Source: Acinetobacter qingfengensis
GTDB lineage: Bacteria > Pseudomonadota > Gammaproteobacteria > Pseudomonadales > Moraxellaceae
DNA length: 64,000 nt
Direction: 5' to 3'
Assembly: GCF_008693185.1 (NCBI RefSeq)
Contig: NZ_VXKN01000005.1
Coordinates: forward strand, 1 to 64,000
The position numbers and the translations under genes were made by a program. Of this stretch, positions 1 through 6,857 are shown piece by piece; the first letter of the stretch is position 1, and each line of letters starts with the position of its first letter. Under the pieces are notes generated by a model, which saw only the letters and a list, made by a program, of their open reading frames with translations, was not told the DNA's origin and did no database searches.

Positions 1-5
1 TTTTC

Positions 6-370
6 ACATACTCGCTAACAAAGCGAGTATGTCGATTAACTATCGTAAATTCCTTGCTCATGTAATCTGGTATATTTAGCGAGTGTCTACGAGCGTAGTA
101 GTGCAATCTGATGACAGTTTAGTCTACCCTGATTACTGCTTTTATTAATTTTTATAAAGAAATATTTATTGAAAAATATAAAAAAATGATTATTCTATTT
201 ATGTTATATCTAGCTAATATAACTGCAAATCATATAACTTGTATAATAGCTTAATTTTAAAAATTGCTTTTTAGATAAAGTATATGATTTGCCCTTTACA
301 CAATTTTAACTCTCAACGGTAGCCAAGTGCATTAGACACTGAATAAACAAGTATAGGCAGTGTGAATGGT
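6..370 (+). ncRNA. Putative IS110 bridge-RNA-bearing leader
   Basis: IS110-group elements are known to transcribe a structured bridge RNA from the non-coding end upstream of the transposase. This leader starts with a perfect 11-bp hairpin (arms 6-16 and 22-32, loop AACAA) that has no U tract after it on either strand. The octamer CTCGCTAA of its left arm recurs as its reverse complement at about 79-86, which would allow alternative pairing. A second interrupted hairpin lies at 330-368, just before the ribosome binding site. I could not identify the target-binding and donor-binding loops, so the RNA boundaries are a guess. Confidence 0.35.
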
Positions 371-386
371 GTAAAATGGAGTAAGT

Positions 387-1376
387 ATGAATTATTTGGG
401 TATTGATGTTTCAAAAACAAAAATTGATTGTTGTTTATTTATTAATGAAATTTCAGGTAAAAAGAAAACTAAAGTTTTTTCGAATAATGAGATTGGATTT
501 AATAATTTAATAAATTGGTTTACTTTATTGAAAATATCGCATAATGATTTATTAATTACTCTTGAAGCAACTGGTATATATCATGAAAATTTGTGTTATT
601 TTTTACATGATGCAGGTTGTACTTTAGCATTATCTAACCCTTTTAGGGCACGTCGTTTTGCTCAAAGTATGTCAATTTTAAATAAAACAGATAAAGCTGA
701 TAGTGAGGTATTAGCCAAATATGGTGCATTTGCTCATTTAAAAATATGGAAGCCTGATAGCGAGAATATTAAATTTTTAAAGCATCTTATTGCTCGACGT
801 GATGCTGTTTATTCTGATTTATTACGTGAAAATAATCGTCTTGAAAAATCTACTTTTAATCATACTAGTATACAAGTTATTAATATGATTAAAAATAGTA
901 TAGATTCTTTACAATCTAGCTTGCTATCTATTGATGAGATGATTTCTGATTTAATAGAGCAAGATCGAGATTTAAAGTCTGATTTAGATTTGTTGCAAAG
1001 TATTCCAGCGATTGGAAAGCGTACTGGTTTGTTAATGCTGAATTTATTTCATAGTCATCAATTTGATACGGCAAGCCAAGCTGCTGCTTATGTTGGTCTT
1101 GTTCCTTTACAAAGACAATCTGGTACATCTGTTAGAGGTGCATCAAGATTATCTAAAACAGGGTCTACAAAAATTCGTTCGAGCTTATACATGGCGGCTG
1201 TTGTAGCAATTAGACATAATCCTCATGTTAAGGTTATGTATGATCGATTATTAAAAAATGGTAAAGCTAAAATGGCTGCATTATGTGCTGCTATGCGAAA
1301 ATTGATACATATTTGTTATGGTGTATTAAAAAATAAGACACCATATCATGCAGATTTTTTGCAAGAAAACTCTTAA
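387..1376 (+). CDS. IS110-family transposase (bridge-RNA-guided recombinase type)
   Basis: The 329-residue protein has the IS110 architecture. An N-terminal RuvC-like DEDD domain shows D7, E60, D102 and D105, in the contexts GIDVSK, LEATGIYH and KTDKADSE. A central coiled stretch covers about 140-200. The C-terminal Tnp20 domain begins at the helix-hairpin-helix-like SIPAIGKRTG (about 205-214). The KTGSTKIR segment near 257-264 contains Ser260, the likely catalytic serine by analogy with the family. The start is supported by GGAG at 378-381, five bases upstream of the ATG. The reading frame is intact and of normal family length, so the element could still be active. It is transcribed toward dsbC, which lies on the opposite strand. 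Confidence 0.92.
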   Translation: MNYLGIDVSKTKIDCCLFINEISGKKKTKVFSNNEIGFNNLINWFTLLKISHNDLLITLEATGIYHENLCYFLHDAGCTLALSNPFRARRFAQSMSILNKTDKADSEVLAKYGAFAHLKIWKPDSENIKFLKHLIARRDAVYSDLLRENNRLEKSTFNHTSIQVINMIKNSIDSLQSSLLSIDEMISDLIEQDRDLKSDLDLLQSIPAIGKRTGLLMLNLFHSHQFDTASQAAAYVGLVPLQRQSGTSVRGASRLSKTGSTKIRSSLYMAAVVAIRHNPHVKVMYDRLLKNGKAKMAALCAAMRKLIHICYGVLKNKTPYHADFLQENS

Positions 1377-1412
1377 AAACTCTTTTTTTTATTTACAAGT
1401 AAGACGGTATCT

Positions 1413-1450
1413 AAAAAGCTGCAAGACCACTAGGGTATTTGCAGCTTTTT
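1413..1450 (-). terminator. Rho-independent terminator of the dsbC-like gene
   Basis: A 12-bp perfect stem (AAAAAGCTGCAA at 1413-1424 and its complement at 1439-1450) encloses a 14-base loop. The A-run at 1413-1417 gives the U tract on the minus strand. It sits just beyond the dsbC stop and marks the likely limit of host sequence next to the insertion sequence. Confidence 0.75.
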
Positions 1451-1461
1451 GTAGATTATTT

Positions 1462-2280
1462 CTAGTTTGGCTGTTTGAGGCGTTCTAGTAGATCGTCCGG
1501 TGTCATATAACCGCCAAGATATTGACCGTCCTGATTATAAATAGCAGGCGTACCATTCACACCCATATCTAGGCCTAGTTGATATTGAGCCATGACTGGA
1601 TTAGTACATTGCGTAGCTTGTAATGGTTGACCTTTTACAGAGGCATCAAATGCAGCTTTACGGTCAGCACTACACCAAATGTTTTGCATGGTTGCAAAAA
1701 ATTGCTCACCACGTGGCCATGCAATATAACGTACCTCGATACCTTTACTGGTCATGTCATTTAAATGCTCATGAAGTTTATGGCAGTACGGGCAACTGGA
1801 ATCAGTAAACACATAAACAATATGTTTGGTTTTGCCTTGAGCCGGATAAACGATCAAATCTTCAAGTTTGAGTGCAGCAAGTTTGGTCTTGTTATCCAAA
1901 GCTTTTAGGCCTTCAGTAATCTGCTGCACTTTTTTATCACCTAAACGGATCACATCCCCCTGAAATATATATTTTGCATCGCTACTGGCCAAGACGGAAG
2001 GAAAGCCTTCTAGTGTTACCCAGTACATATTGGGAATTTCGGTTGTTCTAATGGTCTGAATTTTTGCTTTAATGCCTGACTGTTCAAAATTAGCTTGCAA
2101 CGTTTGTTTTAAACGTTGAAGTGCGTTATTTTCTGTGAGTGTTGATGCTTCACCTGAAACGGGTGTCGTTGCGGTAATGGCTTGATCATCTTTATTGTTG
2201 GAATCATTTTTTGAGCATGCGGAAAGGAAGATGGTGCTGGCGATCATGAAGATGCTTGCAGCAAATTTTAAAAAGTGCAT
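1462..2280 (-). CDS. dsbC: DsbC/DsbG-type thiol:disulfide interchange protein, predicted lipoprotein
   Basis: The 272-residue protein is a disulfide isomerase-type protein of the cell envelope that would reshuffle wrong disulfides in secreted proteins. It starts with a hydrophobic signal ending in a lipobox LSAC, with Cys22 as the predicted lipidated residue, followed by a polar low-complexity linker. A DsbC-like dimerisation domain covers about 50-130. A thioredoxin fold contains the CPYC active site (Cys163-Cys166) and the cis-proline motif TPAIY near 240. Canonical DsbC is a soluble periplasmic protein, so lipid anchoring would be a variation. The gene lies downstream of xerD on the same strand with a gap of about 170 bases. 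The family assignment is firm, but the choice between DsbC and DsbG rests on context. Confidence 0.85.
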   Translation of the reverse strand: MHFLKFAASIFMIASTIFLSACSKNDSNNKDDQAITATTPVSGEASTLTENNALQRLKQTLQANFEQSGIKAKIQTIRTTEIPNMYWVTLEGFPSVLASSDAKYIFQGDVIRLGDKKVQQITEGLKALDNKTKLAALKLEDLIVYPAQGKTKHIVYVFTDSSCPYCHKLHEHLNDMTSKGIEVRYIAWPRGEQFFATMQNIWCSADRKAAFDASVKGQPLQATQCTNPVMAQYQLGLDMGVNGTPAIYNQDGQYLGGYMTPDDLLERLKQPN

Positions 2281-2448
2281 AACGAGCCTGTTTATCTAAA
2301 AGAGTCGAATGAAAGTGCAAGCATAACAAAAAAAATACAGCGCAATGATATAAAAAGTATCTGATCCGATGGATTGGTGGTTTATCTAGATCAAAAGCAT
2401 TTTCTTGCAAGCAATGATTTGAAAAATTATAAAATATAAAACTGAAGA

Positions 2449-3369
2449 TTAGCCTCGAGGATGAAATTGTTCATGAATTTGTTGCATACGTGCTTGTGCA
2501 ACATGGGTATAGATTTGTGTTGTTGATAAATCTGCATGACCTAACAGCATTTGTACGACACGCAAATCAGCACCGTGATTCAGTAAATGTGTAGCAAAGG
2601 CATGACGTAATACATGTGGTGACAGCTCTTGTTCGATATTGGCGATTAAAGCGTAGCGTTTAATGGCATACCAGAAATTTTGTCGGGTCATGATGCCGCC
2701 ATTTTGTGTTAAAAATAGTGCGTCAGTTGAGATTTTATAGAGTTCTGGTCGAGCTTCCAGTAGATATCGTTGGAGCCAGTCGATAGCTACTTCACCCAGT
2801 GGAACTAGTCGCTCTTTGTTGCCTTTTCCTTTGATTCTAACAAAGCCTTGTTCTAAGTTAAGCATTTGTGTTTGTAGACCGATAAGCTCACTCACCCGTA
2901 GTCCGCAGGCATATAGAACTTCTAACATGGCACGATCTCTTAAACCCAGTGCAGTAGAGGGATCTGGTGCATTGATTAATGCTTCAACATTTTGAGCAGA
3001 TAAATCTTTGGGTAATGCCCGACCTTGTTTTGGAGTTTTGATTTCGGTTAGAGGATCGTCCTGTCTTAAATCAGTTTCTCTAAGGAATCTAAAAAATTGT
3101 CGTAATGCGGATAAATAGCGAGCGATTGATCGAGGGCTTTTTCCTTGTTCGGTAAGTTTCAATAAAGTGTCTTGAATGTGATGTTTTTGCCACTCTGTTA
3201 ATGGAGTATTTGAACAGTGTGCACATTGTAACAAATCGGATAAATACGCATTGCGGGTATGAATGCTACTACTGTGACTAATTAAATAGTCACGAAAACC
3301 CTGTAAGTAAGTATATTGTTCAGGAATAGTAACAGGTGTGGGCTGACGTAGTTTTTTAGCAGCAAGCAT
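2449..3369 (-). CDS. xerD: Site-specific tyrosine recombinase XerD
   Basis: XerD works with XerC at the chromosomal dif site to resolve chromosome dimers. The 306-residue protein has an N-terminal SAM-like core-binding domain (about 20-105) and a C-terminal catalytic domain. The tyrosine-recombinase signature is complete: Arg in ACGLRVSEL, the beta-hairpin Lys in KGKGNKERL, the HVLRHAFATHLL box, LLGHADLSTTQIYTHV with the second His, and the nucleophilic Tyr. Length is close to the 298 residues of the Escherichia coli enzyme. The ribosome binding site is weak. The gene is divergent from feoA across about 160 bases. Confidence 0.95.
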   Translation of the reverse strand: MLAAKKLRQPTPVTIPEQYTYLQGFRDYLISHSSSIHTRNAYLSDLLQCAHCSNTPLTEWQKHHIQDTLLKLTEQGKSPRSIARYLSALRQFFRFLRETDLRQDDPLTEIKTPKQGRALPKDLSAQNVEALINAPDPSTALGLRDRAMLEVLYACGLRVSELIGLQTQMLNLEQGFVRIKGKGNKERLVPLGEVAIDWLQRYLLEARPELYKISTDALFLTQNGGIMTRQNFWYAIKRYALIANIEQELSPHVLRHAFATHLLNHGADLRVVQMLLGHADLSTTQIYTHVAQARMQQIHEQFHPRG

Positions 3370-3459
3370 AATTCAAAATAGCAATTCAACAAGTTATTCC
3401 ACAATACAAATAAATGACAAAACCAGCAAAGGAAAAATGCAAATTGAATCGTTGCTGAT

Positions 3460-3488
3460 TAGTAAATATTCTCATTTAAGGTTATAAT
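3460..3488 (+). promoter_or_regulatory. Candidate feo promoter with weak Fur-like overlap
   Basis: A perfect TATAAT hexamer at 3483-3488 lies 42 bases before the feoA start. A poor -35 (TAGTAA) is 17 bases upstream. The spacer region 3461-3479 matches the 19-bp Fur consensus at only 10 positions by my count, including a TCATT half core. Iron repression of feo by Fur is common in gamma-proteobacteria, but the site here is weak. Confidence 0.4.
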
Positions 3489-3530
3489 GTTTCATAAATA
3501 AATTCATGAAATGTAGCCAGGGCAAAGATC

Positions 3531-3776
3531 GTGCGTCTATCGGATTTAAAAACTAAACAGCAAGCCACAATTTCACACGTTCATCAACTGCTAGATGGCT
3601 CTTCATCTACAGACAATATTGCCAAACGTTTAAGAAGTCTAGGTTTTGTTACAGGTGAACATGTTGAAGTCATTACAAAGGGTTTGTTTGGTGGAGAGCC
3701 CATTCTGGTTAAAGTTGGCTTGTCACGGTTCGCCTTGCGCCGTAATGAAGCTGAACGTATCGAAGTTGACATTTAA
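3531..3776 (+). CDS. feoA: Ferrous iron transport protein A (FeoA)
   Basis: FeoA is a small cytoplasmic SH3-like protein that assists FeoB in Fe(II) import. The 81-residue product starts at a GTG with AGGG about nine bases upstream. It shows the family features: a leading hydrophobic-basic segment, RLRSLGFVTGEHVEV, and a C-terminal LSRFALRRNEAERIEV strand pair. It is the first gene of a tight feo operon, with feoB following after 11 bases. Normal length and intact. Confidence 0.95.
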   Translation: MRLSDLKTKQQATISHVHQLLDGSSSTDNIAKRLRSLGFVTGEHVEVITKGLFGGEPILVKVGLSRFALRRNEAERIEVDI

Positions 3777-3787
3777 GGAATATTCAC

Positions 3788-5632
3788 ATGAGTAACGAAG
3801 TTTTGCGTATTGCACTTGTGGGTAATCCAAACTGTGGTAAAACCTCTTTATTTAACCATTTAACGGGAACCAAACAAAAAGTTGCCAACTATGCCGGTGT
3901 AACGGTTGAACGCAAAGAAGGTTTATTTAATTTACCTTCCGGCCAAACTGTTCGTGTACTGGATTTACCAGGGACATACAGTCTAGATGCGGCAAGTCCT
4001 GATGAAGCCATTACCCGTGATGTTTGTCAGGGCGTTGTTAAGGGCGAGGAATATCAGGATGCTTTCTTATGTATTGTGGATGCAACCAACCTAAAATTGC
4101 ACTTAAATTTATTATTGGAAGTTGCAGCATTAAAACGCCCGATGCTGATTGTGTTGAACATGATGGATGAAGCACGTCGACGTGGTATTCAGCTTAATCC
4201 TGAGGCATTGTCACAGGCGTTAGGTGTACCTGTGGTTGAAACAGTTGCAGTAAAACAGGGAGGAGTAACCCATCTGTTAAAATCCCTTGAACAGCAACAA
4301 TTCCGAATTTCAAGCTTCGAACCTAGTGCAGATTTACGTGAGGATATTAACCATATCTTTACTCAAACAGTGACTTCAGCTGTTAATGATGACAAACGCA
4401 CCACTTTTCTGGACAGTATTTTCTTACATCCGGTTTTTGGTCTACTGACACTGGCAATTTTGATGTTTATTGTGTTTCAGGCTGTATTTGCTTGGGCTGC
4501 GCCCTTTATGGATGGTATTGAAACGTTTTTTAGCTGGCTTGGAGAGAGTGTTGGAGAGTACATTTCTCAGCCTTTATTACAAAGCTTAGTGGTTGATGGG
4601 ATTATCGCTGGTGCTGGTGGTGTGGTAGTGTTTTTACCACAAATTCTGATTTTATTCTTTTTTATTCTGGTTCTGGAAGAGTCAGGATATTTACCACGTG
4701 CCGCATTCTTACTGGATAAATTGATGTTTAAAGCCGGATTGAGTGGTCGGGCATTTATTCCACTATTATCCAGTTTTGCTTGTGCGATCCCTGGGATTAT
4801 GGCAACTCGAACCATTAGTGATCCACGTGATCGATTTACCACAATTCTAGTTGCGCCTTTAATGACTTGTTCGGCTAGGTTACCGGTGTATGCATTGTTA
4901 ATTTCTGCTTTTATTCCTCAAAAAATGATTGCAGGTGTATTCAATTTACAAGGTTTGGTGTTATTTGCCCTTTATATGGCTGGGATTGTTAGTGCATTAA
5001 TTATTTCCTATATCATCAAGCTATTTCGTAAAGACAAGTCAGAACATAGCTTATTGATGGAATTACCAAGTTATCGAATTCCTGATGCCAGAAATATTCT
5101 GCTTGGTGTGTATGAACGTGGCAAAATCTTTATGAAACGTGTTGGTGGAATTATTTTTGCACTATCAGTGTTATTATGGTTCCTATGCACATTCCCACAA
5201 CCACCGGAAAATGCCACCTTACCTGATATTGATTACAGTTTTGCGGGAATGTTGGGACATTTGATGCAGCCTTTATTTGCACCTATTGGTTTTCCATGGC
5301 AAATCTGTGTGGCACTTATTCCTGCTATGGCCGCGCGTGAGGTTGTGGTGGCTGCATTGGGTACAGTATATGCGCTCTCTGGTGATGAAGATGCACAGGC
5401 CCAAAGTCTTGCAAGTCTGATTAGTTCGCCAGATTCTGGATGGTCGCTGGCAACGGGTCTGGCTTTGCTGGTCTGGTTTATTTACGCACCACACTGTTTG
5501 GCAACCTTGGCAACTGTTAGGCGTGAAACTGGCTCATGGAAAAGTGTCATCATCATGACCCTCTATTTATTCGGTTTGGCATACATTATGGCATTCTTTA
5601 CTTATCAAATTGCATCACGCATGTTTGCTTAA
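3788..5632 (+). CDS. feoB: Ferrous iron transporter FeoB
   Basis: FeoB is the inner-membrane Fe(II) importer with an N-terminal G-protein domain. The 614-residue protein has G1 GNPNCGKTS (about 12-20), G3 DLPGTYSL, G4 NMMD and a helical spacer. The C-terminal membrane part contains two Gate domains, including the GRAFIPLLSSFACAIPG segment and the later AAREVVVAALGTVY segment. It lacks the long extra C-terminal tail of the 770-residue Escherichia coli protein. AAGGA precedes the ATG. The next gene, a Cys-rich membrane peptide, follows after 19 bases. Confidence 0.97.
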   Translation: MSNEVLRIALVGNPNCGKTSLFNHLTGTKQKVANYAGVTVERKEGLFNLPSGQTVRVLDLPGTYSLDAASPDEAITRDVCQGVVKGEEYQDAFLCIVDATNLKLHLNLLLEVAALKRPMLIVLNMMDEARRRGIQLNPEALSQALGVPVVETVAVKQGGVTHLLKSLEQQQFRISSFEPSADLREDINHIFTQTVTSAVNDDKRTTFLDSIFLHPVFGLLTLAILMFIVFQAVFAWAAPFMDGIETFFSWLGESVGEYISQPLLQSLVVDGIIAGAGGVVVFLPQILILFFFILVLEESGYLPRAAFLLDKLMFKAGLSGRAFIPLLSSFACAIPGIMATRTISDPRDRFTTILVAPLMTCSARLPVYALLISAFIPQKMIAGVFNLQGLVLFALYMAGIVSALIISYIIKLFRKDKSEHSLLMELPSYRIPDARNILLGVYERGKIFMKRVGGIIFALSVLLWFLCTFPQPPENATLPDIDYSFAGMLGHLMQPLFAPIGFPWQICVALIPAMAAREVVVAALGTVYALSGDEDAQAQSLASLISSPDSGWSLATGLALLVWFIYAPHCLATLATVRRETGSWKSVIIMTLYLFGLAYIMAFFTYQIASRMFA

Positions 5633-5651
5633 GCTTTAGGAGATAAAGGCA

Positions 5652-5915
5652 ATGATTCAATATCTAATTATTACGGCAATCGTGTTATGGAGTTGTGTGA
5701 TTGTCTTCAATAAACTTTTGCCAAAAACTGCAAATAAAACTTATACAGCACTTGCTGACTCACTACACAAAATGGGTTGGGTGAGCTTGGCCGATAAACT
5801 TAGACCAAAAAAATCCACAGCAGGCGGGTGTGGGGCTGGTTGTGGCTGTGATTCAAATGATACGGCATCCATTAAACAGCATGCACAGGAAGTGAAAACA
5901 ATTAAATGGAAATAG
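5652..5915 (+). CDS. Small FeoB-associated Cys-rich membrane protein (DUF6587-like)
   Basis: This 87-residue protein has one N-terminal membrane helix (about 2-20), a short basic amphipathic region, and a C-terminal Gly-Cys cluster of the pattern CxxxCxC at about 60-66. It is the third gene of the feo operon with its own good ribosome binding site (TTAGGAGA). Small Cys-rich membrane proteins in this position are known as FeoB-associated proteins and occupy the slot that FeoC fills in enterics. Whether the Cys cluster binds iron or an Fe-S cluster is inference. The family name DUF6587 is from memory. Confidence 0.75.
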   Translation: MIQYLIITAIVLWSCVIVFNKLLPKTANKTYTALADSLHKMGWVSLADKLRPKKSTAGGCGAGCGCDSNDTASIKQHAQEVKTIKWK

Positions 5916-5922
5916 TGATTTT

Positions 5923-5941
5923 GAAGAATTAATAATTCTTC
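5923..5941 (+). terminator. Weak hairpin after the feo operon
   Basis: An 8-bp perfect stem GAAGAATT/AATTCTTC with a 3-base loop follows the last feo gene by eight bases. There is no strong U tract, so it may be a processing or pause hairpin. Confidence 0.4.
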
Positions 5942-6154
5942 TCATCATGTAATTTTGGGCTCAAGATTGGTTGATCATCTTAATGAATTTGATATTGGGA
6001 TGATTAACGCCTCAATTAATCCTCTATATTTTTTTAAAAAATATTATATGCTACAGTGATAACTGCTATTTATATTTTAACGGTATCAGCATTCTATATG
6101 ATATGATGTTGCCAGAAGCCTAGGCAATAAACCAGGATGGAATATAACAAATCT

Positions 6155-6802
6155 ATGAATATACTTATTGTTGATGATCATCCGCTATTTCGCCATGCCT
6201 TAATTCAGGCAGTACGTTATAGCCTACCCCAAGCTCAAATTAGTGAAACCGCTTCGGTAGCCGAGTTTTATCAACGTCTTGAATCTGGCCCTGAACCTGA
6301 TTTGGTACTTTTGGATCTACATTTACCCGGTGCATCTGGTTTTTCGGCATTAGTACACGTTCGTGCCCAATATCCGGCAATTCCAATTATTGTAGTTTCA
6401 GCACATGAGGAAGCCAGTATTATTCATCGGGCGATTGCACATGGTGCTATGGGATATATCCCGAAATCAGCACCACCTATTCATATCGGTGAAGCCATAA
6501 AAACGGTACTGGAAGGGGATATATGGTTACCTCCAAGCTTACCACAAACTTTTCATGATCCTCGTGCCAGTATTGAAACAGAATTGGCAGAAAGAATTCA
6601 ATCTTTAACACCACAGCAATTTAGAGTGCTGATGATGGTGGCAGAAGGTCTGTTAAATAAACAGATTGCTTATGAGTTGGATGTTTCTGAAGCAACAATT
6701 AAAGCGCACGTTACTGCAATTTTTAGAAAGTTAGGGGTGCAAAATCGTACACAAGCAGTCTTGGCCATCAATGCTTTAAATATTGAAGATCAAAAAATCT
6801 AA
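6155..6802 (+). CDS. LuxR/NarL-family response regulator (CrbR-like)
   Basis: The 215-residue protein has a receiver domain (about 1-120) with the acidic pair in VDDHP, the phospho-acceptor Asp in LVLLDLHLPG and the conserved Lys in YIPKSAPP. A GerE-type helix-turn-helix follows at about 148-210 (LTPQQFRVLMMVAEGLLNKQIAYEL). An ATG at 6137 is also possible, but it would leave AGG touching the start codon; the ATG at 6155 fits the family N-terminus MNILIVDDHP. It converges on the CrbS-like kinase gene. In Vibrio and Pseudomonas the CrbS/CrbR (MxtR/ErbR) pair controls acs and actP, so this is the likely partner regulator. The pairing is inferred from context. Confidence 0.85.
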   Translation: MNILIVDDHPLFRHALIQAVRYSLPQAQISETASVAEFYQRLESGPEPDLVLLDLHLPGASGFSALVHVRAQYPAIPIIVVSAHEEASIIHRAIAHGAMGYIPKSAPPIHIGEAIKTVLEGDIWLPPSLPQTFHDPRASIETELAERIQSLTPQQFRVLMMVAEGLLNKQIAYELDVSEATIKAHVTAIFRKLGVQNRTQAVLAINALNIEDQKI

Positions 6803-6814
6803 GATTTACTGCTG

Positions 6815-6849
6815 AAAATCTCTGGGTAATCTATTGCCCAGAGATTTTT
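6815..6849. terminator. Bidirectional terminator between the converging regulator and kinase genes
   Basis: A 12-bp perfect stem (6815-6826 with 6837-6848) is flanked by an A-run on the left and a T-run on the right, so it can serve both strands. Confidence 0.85.
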
Positions 6850-6857
6850 CATGTAAA

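Larger units (their letters stand above)
1..1410 (+). mobile_element. IS110-family insertion sequence (ends not resolved)
   Basis: One DEDD transposase gene is preceded by almost 390 bases of AT-rich, hairpin-containing non-coding DNA and followed by fewer than 90 bases before the terminator of dsbC. A long 5' leader with a short 3' tail fits the classical IS110 group, whereas the IS1111 group carries its long non-coding end downstream. IS110 elements lack inverted repeats and usually make no target duplication, so neither end can be fixed here. The left end may lie outside the window, and the right end is probably between the transposase stop and about 1412. Base composition is more AT-rich than the neighbouring genes, which fits a transferred element. 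Confidence 0.75.

Noticed and set aside
2449..3530. XerD as a mobile-element integrase with attachment sites
   Set aside because: The protein is a housekeeping XerD by sequence and length, and no dif-like or att-like repeat is seen nearby.
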